This document shows positions 1 to 9,348 of a DNA stretch of 64,000 bases, piece by piece. Within the stretch, counting starts at the first letter, position 1. Each line of letters starts with the position of its first letter. A program made the position numbers and the translations under genes. This DNA comes from Phymorhynchus buccinoides (Eukaryota; Mollusca; Gastropoda; Neogastropoda; Raphitomidae): assembly GCA_017654935.2 (NCBI GenBank), contig CM065682.1, positions 34,438,842 to 34,502,841 of the forward strand, in the 5' to 3' direction. The notes beneath the pieces were generated by a model, which made no database searches, was not told the DNA's origin, and saw only the letters and a program-made list of their open reading frames with translations.

Positions 1-1000
1 ATACACTCTACTATTGTCATACACTCTACTATTGTCATACACTCTACTATTGTCATACACTCTACTATTGTCATACACTCTACTATTGTCATACACTCTA
101 CTATTGTCATACACTCTACTATTGTCATACACTACTATTGTCATACATTGTCATACTACTATTGTCATACACTCTACTATTGTCATACACTCTACTATTG
201 TCATACACTCTACTATTGTCATACACTCTACTATTGTCATACACTCTACTATTGTCATACACTCTACTATTGTCATACACTCTACTATTGTCATACACTC
301 TACTATTGTCATACACTCTACTATTGTCATACACTCTACTATTGTCATACACTCTACTATTGTCATACACTCTACTATTGTCATACACTCTACTATTGTC
401 ATACACTCTACTATTGTCATACACTCTACTATTGTCATACACTCATACTATTGTCATACACTCTACTATTGTCATACACTCTACTATTGTCATACACTCT
501 ACTATTGTCATACACTCTACTATTGTCATACACTCTACTATTGTCATACACTCTACTATTGTCATACACTCTACTATTGTCATACACTCTACTATTGTCA
601 TACACTCTACTATTGTCATACACTCTACTATTGTCATACACTCTACTATTGTCATACACTCTACTATTGTCATACACTCTACTATTGTCATACACTCTAC
701 TATTGTCATACACTCTACTATTGTCATACACTCTACTATTGTCATACACTCTACTATTGTCATACACTCTACTATTGTCATACACTCTACTATTGTCATA
801 CACTCTACTATTGTCATACACTCTACTATTGTCATACACTCTACTATTGTCATACACTCTACTATTGTCATACACTCTACTATTGTCATACACTCTACTA
901 TAGTCATACACTCTACTATTGTCATACAATCTACTATTGTCATACACTCTACTATAGTCATACACTCTACTATTGTCATACACTATACTATTGTCATACA
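1..1000. repeat. 18-bp minisatellite, about 55 copies, truncated by gap
   Basis: The unit TACACTCTACTATTGTCA is repeated head to tail with very few changes. Irregular units occur at about 130-165 and 440-450, and substitutions gather in the last 100 bases before the gap. Because 18 is a multiple of three the array reads open in several frames, which has no coding meaning. The array ends at the N gap, so its true length is unknown. Confidence 0.97.
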
Positions 1001-1500
1001 NNNNNNNNNNNNNNNNNNNNNNNNNNNNNNNNNNNNNNNNNNNNNNNNNNNNNNNNNNNNNNNNNNNNNNNNNNNNNNNNNNNNNNNNNNNNNNNNNNNN
1101 NNNNNNNNNNNNNNNNNNNNNNNNNNNNNNNNNNNNNNNNNNNNNNNNNNNNNNNNNNNNNNNNNNNNNNNNNNNNNNNNNNNNNNNNNNNNNNNNNNNN
1201 NNNNNNNNNNNNNNNNNNNNNNNNNNNNNNNNNNNNNNNNNNNNNNNNNNNNNNNNNNNNNNNNNNNNNNNNNNNNNNNNNNNNNNNNNNNNNNNNNNNN
1301 NNNNNNNNNNNNNNNNNNNNNNNNNNNNNNNNNNNNNNNNNNNNNNNNNNNNNNNNNNNNNNNNNNNNNNNNNNNNNNNNNNNNNNNNNNNNNNNNNNNN
1401 NNNNNNNNNNNNNNNNNNNNNNNNNNNNNNNNNNNNNNNNNNNNNNNNNNNNNNNNNNNNNNNNNNNNNNNNNNNNNNNNNNNNNNNNNNNNNNNNNNNN
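1001..1500. other. Assembly gap (500 N)
   Basis: Exactly 500 N follow the minisatellite. The round length suggests a placeholder rather than a measured size. The sequence just after the gap looks error-rich. Confidence 0.99.
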
Positions 1501-1544
1501 TACTGGGCGATACCTTTGGTGCAATTGTTTGTTGCTGTCTTGCA

Positions 1545-1670
1545 GGCTGATGGTGATAGAGGACTGGAAGGGCCTCACAAGGAGCAGATCAAACGCCCAC
1601 GCACAGTGCATCAGGTCAAGGGCCACCCTGGCGACATGAGCGCACGCCGGGTGCCCAAGAGTATGAGGAG
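1545..1670 (+). pseudogene. Probable STX17 exon with indel-type damage beside the gap
   Basis: A good acceptor (TTGCTGTCTTGCAG) precedes 1545. The three forward frames together give peptides resembling the STX17 stretch around WDKLHEEHINAGRTVQQL (for example PHKEQI in one frame and TVHQV shortly after), but no single frame stays open. The changes needed are single-base gains and losses, as expected of poor consensus sequence at a gap edge. The homopolymers at 1684-1725 add to that suspicion. A real pseudoexon is the alternative. Confidence 0.5.
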
Positions 1671-4600
1671 GAGGTGGGAACCGTGGGGGGGCCCCCCCCC
1701 CCTTTTTTTATTTTTCCTTTTTTGGGAATGACCAGTGAAGGAGGGTCAGGCTAAGGCCTGGGGCGCCGTTGGACAACTTCCTGAGGGTCCGCAGGGCCGA
1801 CCAGCTGCACCCAGACGTCGCCGGTGACCTGTGATGCCTGCCCACTCACTGGTAACAATTTTGATGGGGAATGGTTTTGTTTCAAGCTAGGCTGACCAGA
1901 TCTATTCCTGACATGGGCCTGTGACTGTGAGTGCCTGCCACACTCACTGATAAACATTTGATGGGGAATGGTTTTTGTTTCAGCTAGGCTGACCAGCTCT
2001 ACCTGACATGCCTGTGGATGTGAGTGCCTGCCACACTCACTGGTAACATTTTGATGGGGGAAGTTTTTTTCAGCTAGGCTGACCAGCTCTACCCGGACAT
2101 CGCCTGTGACTATGAGTGCCTGCCACACTCACTGGCAACATTTTGATGGGGAATGGTTTTGTTTCAGCTGCACCCAGACATCACCTGTGACTGTGAGTGG
2201 CCTGCCACACTCACTGGCAACATTTTGATGGGGAATGGTTTTGTTTCAGCTAGGCTGACCAGCTCTATCCTGACATGGACTGTGACTGTGAGTGCCGGCC
2301 ACACTCACTGGCAACATTTTGATGGGGAATGGTTTTGTTTCAGCTAGGCTGACCAGCTCTATCCTGACATGGACTGTGACTGTGAGTGCCTGCCACACTC
2401 ACTGGCAACATTTTGATGGGGAATGGTTTTGTTTCAGCTAGGCTGACCAGCTCTATCCTGACATGGACTGTGACTGTGAGTGCCTGCCACACTCACTGGC
2501 AACATTTTGATGGGGGATTGGTTTTGTTTCAACATTGCCTGTGAGTGTGACCGTGAGTGCCTGCCACACTCACTGTCAACATTTTGATGGGGTATTGGTT
2601 TTGTTTCGACCTTGCGTGTGAGTGTGACTGTGAGTGCCTGGCAGATTGAGTCTTGCCAGGACGTTTAACTTGTTTTTAACGGTTTGTTAGGGGAATGGTT
2701 TTGTTTCAGTTTTTGATACACATATAGCTGTTTTCCTGGCATACTCCGGAAATCCGTTTTTTGGGTTGTGGAGTGCTTGAAAACTTGTGGCTTCCGGTTT
2801 GTGGAGTGCTTAAAAATTGTGGCTTCCGGTTTGTGGAGTGCTAAAACTTGTGCCTTCCAGTTTGTGGAGTGCTAAAACTTGCGCCTTCCGGTTTGTGGAG
2901 TGCTGAAAATTTATGGTTTCCGGTTTTGGAGTGAATTGCAGGTAAAACAAAATCGGACACTAAGTCCCAGGATAAGTGACTTGATGAGAACATGCAGTTT
3001 GCATGTTGCATAAGCAGTGATGTAGTTTTGTGTCAAAACCCTGGTAGTTTTGATTTGTTTTGTTGTGACATTCCCCCCCCCCCCCCCTCACATATAGTTC
3101 ATTAATAAAAAATGTTTTAGTACATATTTACCTTGCTGTCCATTCCTTGTATTTCAGACACCCCTACCAATCATGCCGACTCAAGGGAGGGCAACAGCTT
3201 ACCAGCGGAGTTTGCCCCCCCTGTGTCAATGATGGGAGTGCAGACCCTGCTGGAACTACATGTGGTTCCAGAGAACACACAGGCCGCTGCCTCATGGGAA
3301 AGTCTGCAGCAGGTGAGAGAGCAGAACGGAGCATTAACCCCTTCACTGCCATGCCCATTTATATTTTAGGAGTAGATAGTTAAATAAAATAATATGAAAA
3401 AAAACACCCACCTATTTCGATATATAATTTATCATAACTTCATTATAAAGTTTTGTTTTGTCTCTTGTGAATATAATGTCACTTTACACTTGTCGTGTAG
3501 TGCGACAGTGACGACGAAGCATTTACTGTGGAAGAAGTGGCAGAATCTGAACTTAGGCGAATAAAAAAGAGCATCGAAAGTGTTGAAACGATCTTGGGTT
3601 AAGCAGCAGATCGACACAGGTAGTAGAAGAGTTAAAGGAAATGTGTATGCTACCAAAACAAAAAATCAACTGCAAATTTGTGGGGGTGAAATCGACAAAT
3701 ACAACTTTTTTTTTTCCTTTAAAAAAATATTTTAACTGTGTGAAAAGACAAAAGTATTCTTATTGATCATGTCAGAATATTCTGTTGCTGTTTATTTCAG
3801 GACATGGAAGAGTTGAATGAACTAGTGCACCAGTTTGCTGACACAGTCACGGTAAGTTTGAAGTAATAACTTTTTTTTGCTGAGAAAAACACATACAAAA
3901 ATCAACAGAATAATTATGCTGTTTCACTTTAGTCGACCAGAAATAATCTAAACAGTTATGCAATGAGATAAATGTTTATTTGTAACAAAAATGACGTATC
4001 TAAATCTATGTTATAATATGACTTTTTTTCGCCTTGGCTTAAGGCTGTGTCAGACCAATTGACATAGGCTAGAACACCAAGACTACATCAAAATGTTGTT
4101 ATGCTATGCATAGTTATGCGGGGATTGTCTTTATTCATGACAAGCTCCTAGCATAACATCATCAGTCTCCAAAATCCTCCAAAGACGGAGTGTGGCTGCC
4201 CACATGGCAGGGTAATCAAAAACGGTCACACATGTAATGTTCTCATCCCTAGATGATGCACTTGTACCATAGTGTTCAAGTACTTCTGGTGTTTGGGATG
4301 ATCCCTGGAGTCTTTTAGTCAGGGTACACCAACAACATATGACTTTTTCGACAGGTTGTTGCTTTCTAACATCAAAATATTATTACATTAATTTATGACT
4401 AAATATTCATGTTACACATCTGTTCAATGTGTGTGTGTGTGTGCGTGTGCATACATGTGCTTGTGTGTACGCTCACATGTGTATGTGTGTTCATGTGTTG
4501 ACCACAGCAACAGGGTGAGGCAGTGGACAGGATAGAGGACAACATTGACCAGGCCCACGTCAACGTCAGAGGGGGCACCTTCCACCTCGGCAAGGTAACA

Positions 4601-7600
4601 CCAGGAGATGGCTACCAACGTTTGCCTTTACCTTGTTATGTTGCTGACGTACCCTGGATAAAAGACGTACCCTGGCTAATACTTTGTTATTAGCTTTGTC
4701 ATTTACTTAAGCCCATGCATACACACACACAGAGGCATGCATGAACATGCACACCCACAAGCTTGCATGCATGAACATGCACACCCACAAGCTTGCATGC
4801 ATGCACGCACACACATGCATATATGTGCACATGCTTACAATGAATATTTGCTTGCGTGCAATGAACGTTTCAAGATAATCTCGGCGTCTGGAAAACAGAG
4901 AAAAAAAAGTCTTGATAAATTAAAAGGGTTGTTTCTAGTAATTCTACAGGTTTCACTCAGACACATACTTGTACACACTTTCTTTTTTTGTGTATGTTTA
5001 CATTTCCATCTTCAATCCCCTTCATTATTTAAATAATATAAATTTAGATCAAATGATCAAATCAACAAACTTAAAAGAATATTGTGAACATGATCTTCTC
5101 AACATAAAGACTATTGCATATAATGATAAATTTATTCTTATTATAAACAGGATTGTGATCATGGGGTTCCCCCCTGTTCCTCTGTGTTGCAGGCGTCCAA
5201 GTACAAGGTAGCCATGTTCCCGGTGATGGGGGCTGTATTGGGAGGAATCGTCGCTGGACCCATGGGATTGGTGGCTGGAGCCAAGCTGGGGGGACTGGCT
5301 TGCGCTGTCGGGGGTGGGGTGGCTGGTCAGTGTCCAATTTATCGTCAAAACAAAACTCTGCAGTCTTGTACTCTATACACTCCCCTCCCTCATGTTTACG
5401 ACCGTCAGTCTCAAAGTCTGCTTCTTTCAGTTTAATGAAAATATTCCTAGGCTGATTCTAACCCTACCCATTTCCTGGGAACAGTCTCAATGTGAAAATT
5501 GGAGGGGGGAGGGAGGGGAGGAGTTGCGTAAAGTACAAGAAAACAGAACTCTTTGAGAATCAGGTATGGTTCTTTTCAGCACTGAATTCAGAGAAAGTGA
5601 ATGTAGAAAAACAACTATTTGAGAGGATTTAAAGCTTGAGGAGGATGCCTTTTCCCCAATTCTTTAAACTCTTCTAGCGCCATAAATTTACTGACATTTT
5701 TTCCCCCTTGCATACCAATTTTGTTTCAAGGGGGAAGTAGCTATTTTTTCAAGTGTACATGCATCGCTTTAGCGGGACAAACCCAGTAACATAAGCTCTA
5801 AAAATAATCACATGGCAGGGTGGTTGGTGGCGGAATGCAACCCCTTCCCTGCCCAGACCTGTGTCTACTACATGGTGTGTGATGTCATTGGTGATGTCAT
5901 AACTTATTGATGTCATAGTCCTGGAATGATGGATTTTGGTTTACACAAGTCAAGAAATATATATACATCTAGACCATTTTCTCAGATTGAGTCTAACAGG
6001 TCTCTTTTAAATTGTACTAGCGCAACGCCCCATACCGGTAACGCCTAGTACCGGTAACGCCTTGTACAGGTAACGCCAAGTACCGGTACCGCTGAGTACC
6101 GGTTTCGCCGGGTCCGCAAAATATTATATTTTTACTTTTGTGGCTGAAAATACAATTTTTTGACCCCTACCACTTTCAAAGCCTACCGATCTCCATGACC
6201 TTGACCTTGACCTTGATCGGTATGCAATCATCAGAACAACCATAAGCCAAAGTACCTACATGCCAAGTTTGAAGTCCCTAAGACCAACGGTGTGGACGTT
6301 ATAGCCCCTTAAAGATTTTCGGTTTTCAAGGTCATACACCAAGGTGAAGGTCATGACGGCGATAATTTATGCGCGGATGCCTTCTCTCATGGTGACACGC
6401 CACCACACAAAACTGGAAACGATTCGGTAAAGCAGTTCGGGAGATATGCGTGGGACAGTAAAACCCAATCATTAGACCCCTACCACTTTCAAGGCATACC
6501 GATCTCCCTGACCTTGACCTTGACCTTCATTGGTACGCCATCATCAGAACGGCCATAAGCGAAAGTACATCCATGCCAAGTTTCAAGACTCTAGGACCTG
6601 CGGTGTGGAAGTTATGGCCCCTTAACGATTTTCGGTTTTCAAGGTCATACACCAACGTCAAGGTCAGGACGGCAAAAAGTTTTGCACAGATGCCTTCCTC
6701 TCATGGGGACACACCACCACACAAAATTTGAAGTGATTCGGTCAAGCGGTTCGGAAGATCCTTGGGACAGACAGAAAAGAACAAACAAACAAACAAAAAC
6801 AGGAAACAAACCCGAACAGTTCGGATTTACTAACTGCAAGTGCGTGTGGAGCTGTGTGTGGTCCCCCCCCCCCCTCCCCACAACCCCTTGGCGGAGGTTT
6901 CCGAAAAGTAAGGACGGCATGACCTTCCGAGGGTGCCAAGGATGCTTGATGCCAAATTTGGTGTCGATCGGTTGAGAACTGTGGCCCCCTCCAGCCCACC
7001 CCCCTGAACACCCCCCCACACACACACCCAACCATCCCACCCCTCACCCCTCCAGACCCCATTCCCCCCAGCCCCCCTCCTTCCTCCCCTCCCTCCTCAA
7101 CCCCCTCCCCCCCCCCCCCCCCCCTACGCTCACAGCTCACACGCACTTGCTGTTAGTAAATCCGAGCTGCGTGTGGTCCCCCCTCCCCCCCACGACCCCT
7201 TGGCGGAGGTTTCCGAAAAGTAAGGACGGCATGACCTTCGGAGGGTGCCAAGGATGCTTGATACCAAATTTGGTGTCGATCGGTTGAGAACTGTGGCCCT
7301 GCATAAGGGACACACAGACAGACAGACAGACAGATTTCGAAAATATATACAAGATAATAAGAAAATCGATAATTTCTCTGTTTTCCTCTGGCAGTGAAGG
7401 GGTTAAGTGAAAAATGTATCCAAAGAAAAAAGAATATCCATTTTATGGAATTGTATCTTAATCAAAAGAACAGATCCTGCGAATCACATTATAGTTTGTT
7501 TTTTGTTCGTGTAATGCTGAAAATGTAACAAACGGGCAAATCAAGTTATGTTTCTTGTAATTACTCTGTGCAGGGTTTGCCGGTGGTAAGTGTCCTGGGG

Positions 7601-8026
7601 GGAAAGAGTTCCAAGGGGAAAATTGTCCGGGGGGAAAAGAGTCCTAGGGGAAGAAAATCCAGGGGGATAGTGTCCGGTTACCAAATGTAATATATGATAT
7701 TCTGAAACATTTTTGTTTCTTGTTCGTGTAATGCTGAAAATGTAACGAACAGGTAAATCAAGTTATGTTTCTTGTAATTATTCTGTGCAGGGTTTGCCGG
7801 TGGTAAGTACCTGAAATCTCGACACAACAGGGCGGTGTCTCTGGAAATGCAGAACCTGAGTGAGAGGAAGGACAGCGAGGTGAGTGACCTGCGGGCCCCT
7901 CAGCGCTCCACCTCCAACCCAGAACTGGCCTCACCCACCTCCGGAGGCAGCCCTGAAATGTCCAGGTTCCGCCAGTTCTTCTCTTGGGGTCAGCGCAAGT
8001 CCAACTCTACTGAGAGCGACAACTGA
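1545..8026 (+). CDS. STX17: Syntaxin-17, 3' part of gene (partial)
   Basis: STX17 is the Qa-SNARE that drives autophagosome-lysosome fusion. Five clean exons are seen: 3158-3312, 3801-3851, 4508-4594, 5193-5325 and 7791-8026 (stop TGA 8024-8026). All have AG/GT borders and their phases agree. They encode a linker ending SWESLQQ, a SNARE helix split over exons (DMEELNELVHQF, then QQGEAVDRIEDNIDQAHVNV, with the zero-layer Gln expected near QQGE), and a glycine-rich two-helix membrane hairpin (VMGAVLGGIVAGPMGLVAGA, then GGLACAVGGGVAGFAGG). A serine-rich tail of about 65 residues follows. The hairpin with glycine zippers is the hallmark of STX17. Upstream, 1545-1670 resembles the preceding Habc-region exon but only with several single-base indels, and 1772-1823 (ADQLHPDVA) ends in the phase that joins 3158. 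The N-terminal exons lie outside the window or in the gap. Confidence 0.88.
1790..2645. repeat. About 94-bp tandem array, about 8 copies, carrying splice-like borders
   Basis: CAG-ending pyrimidine tracts recur at about 1981, 2071, 2165, 2247, 2341 and 2436, giving a period near 94 bp. Each unit holds TTTTGTTTCAG, a 30-45 bp segment related to the exon end CTGCACCCAGAC at 1805-1816, then GTGACTGTGAGTG and CACACTCACTGGCAACATTTT. The array therefore appears to derive from the 3' end of the STX17 exon plus its donor and flanking intron. Confidence 0.85.
2646..3157. other. STX17 intron sequence with short repeats and a poly-C tract
   Basis: A sub-repeat of about 30 bp (GTTTGTGGAGTGCTaaAA) occurs about five times at 2775-2930. 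A run of C sits at 3069-3087. Nothing else is recognisable before the acceptor at 3157. Confidence 0.6.
4141..4330 (+). repeat. Dispersed repeat C, copy 1
   Basis: The segment from the CAGTCTCCAAAATCC area to AGTCTTTTAGTCAGGGTAC matches, in reverse orientation, 18660-18815. It includes the shared words ACTATGGTAC, CTAGGGATGAGAACAT and GCCACATGGGCAGCC in one sense. Family and ends are not determined. It lies in a STX17 intron. Confidence 0.7.
5663..5870. repeat. MITE remnant related to 14360-14735 (empty-site copy)
   Basis: It begins TTTAAACTCTTCTAGCGCCAT, like the terminal sequence TTAACTCTTATAGCACCAT at 14360. It continues through GCATCGCTTTAGCGGGACAAACC and CATAAGCTCTAAAAATA, also shared. 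It lacks the 130-bp insert found at 14468-14597. Confidence 0.65.
6018..7340. repeat. Composite repeat with GACCTTGACC blocks in the last STX17 intron
   Basis: It starts ACTAGCGCAACGCC with about six short units around TACCGGTAACGCC (6018-6110). Two tandem blocks of about 313 bp follow (6162 and 6475), each with TGACCTTGACCTTGACC and a TTCAAGGTCATACACCAA segment. Two blocks near 6840-6985 and 7155-7310 share GGCGGAGGTTTCCGAAAAGTAAGG. The first motif reappears inverted at 37497-37510, so this is a dispersed family. A Helitron-like non-autonomous origin is possible but unproven. Confidence 0.75.
7366..7406. repeat. MITE end sequence (GGCAGTGAAGGGGTTAA)
   Basis: The segment AATTTCTCTGTTTTCCTCTGGCAGTG plus AAGGGGTTAA is nearly identical to the unit tandemly repeated at 25917-26115. 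The opposite-facing end TTAACCCCTTCACTGCCA lies at 3334-3351. STX17 exons lie between the two, so they cannot be one insertion. Confidence 0.7.
7495..7806 (+). repeat. Duplicated intron end and exon start of the last STX17 exon
   Basis: About 95 bases at 7495-7590 recur at 7705-7806 with a few changes. Both copies contain TTCTTGTAATTA, TCTGTGCAG and the first 15 exon bases GGTTTGCCGGTGGTAAG. Only the second copy continues into the coding exon (7791). The first runs after GGTAAGTGTC into a G-rich direct repeat (GGGGAAA units, 7595-7670). Confidence 0.9.
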
Positions 8027-8408
8027 AGGCTGGGAGGAGAGAGCGACGTGAAACTGTTTCTTCTTGGTTGATCGTTCAGACACGGATGCCAGTGGCACGA
8101 ACAAAGGCTGCCATTACAGTGTTTGAAGGGGTTTGATTGGTAGTCACAATGCCCAGTGTTGTCTGACAGGTTGTGATAGGTTATAAGCAAATGTAGTTGT
8201 TGCAACAGAATTTGCTTGGTTGACTGAAATGATTGATGATTGGCAAGATTTTTATTTCATTGGCTAAGAGATAAAGATTAAAATGACAGAACTTGGAGTT
8301 GTAGTATATGCCTGGGATTAAATTATGACGCTGAAGAGAAATGGAAGGAATTTGTTCATTCCTGTGCTGAAAACATGTGAGGACAAATGTGTAATGTGAA
8401 TGTTTAAT
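8027..8408 (+). other. Probable STX17 3' untranslated region
   Basis: Sequence directly after the STX17 stop is A/T-rich and non-coding. I did not find a clear AATAAA signal, so the transcript end is undefined. Confidence 0.5.
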
Positions 8409-8726
8409 TAACCCATTGCACACTGTTCATTTGCCCTGCGGGCTGCACTCCCAGCCTGCAGGTTCTGAGAGAGAGGTACTAGTTTTATTACAAAACACAC
8501 TAAAAACGACAATGAAGTGCTTGCAAATGATTTAAAATTGTGCAACGAGTTTAGCGATCATTTTAACGCAAATAGCTTCAGAATGAACGTATTTTAGTCA
8601 TTAATAGTTTCTAGATTGATATTAAGGAAAGTAAATGGAGGTCTCTGCCCGACAGTTTGTCGGGCTCAGACGCTGGTAGTTGCACTGGCGCGCCCGACAA
8701 ATTGTTGGGTACAGGGCGGAATGAGT
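8409..8726. mobile_element. Probable MITE with TTAA ends
   Basis: It is bounded by TTAACCCATTGCACACTG and, inverted, by TTAACTCATTCCGCCCTG. It holds the hairpin GCCCGACAGTTTGTCGGGC at 8648-8666 and a second GCCCGACAAATTGTTGGG. The ends are only imperfect inverted repeats, so a piggyBac-type assignment is tentative. 8727-9340 downstream is A/T-rich with nothing recognisable. Confidence 0.55.
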
Positions 8727-9348
8727 TAAAGAGTTTGAAAATTTGAAAGAAAATTGAGGTAGGTTTCTAATGCAGGATTGTGAGGTATGTTTTGGAAGAA
8801 ACTAACATGATCAGGAAGAATCAAAGCAGAAAACTGCTACTTGTTTTGTTTTGTGAAGAAAGAAGAAGTTTTAATGTGCACTTGACAATGCACAAGACAT
8901 CAACAGACATTGGGTATATATCATCAATATATGGGTTCTTGATTTTTAAACAATTTAGTGTACATACAAGAATTTTGATTTTTTTAATTAATAATGATGG
9001 ACTTTAAAAAACACACACCTTGAAATGGTCACAAGAAAACTTATTCATGTTTTTCATGCTGCATATTTTGAATGAAATAGAGAGATTCTAAGCATTGTGC
9101 ATGACAAGAGAAACACAGAGAGAGAGAAAGAGAGATTGTTATCATTCATGTAAATTTGTCATTGTCAACATTCAAACTTTTCAGATTATTGTTTTAACTT
9201 CCACAATTGTGCATTGAGCAATCGATTCCATCCCTTTTGATACATGTACTGTATTGTCATCATAATGTTAATATAATTCTTTGCATGATTTCTACTTTTT
9301 CGCCTAGCCGGCTGAATCATTTACTCTCGTCATTATTATTTTGTTGGT

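Noticed and set aside
14..983. Long open frames of repeated YTLLLS / MTIVEC peptides on both strands
   Set aside because: They are translations of an 18-bp minisatellite, open because the period is a multiple of three; no start context or relatives.
3334..7406. Opposed TTAACCCCTTCACTGCCA ends read as one 4-kb transposon
   Set aside because: Three STX17 exons lie between, in correct order and phase, so the ends belong to separate insertions or remnants.
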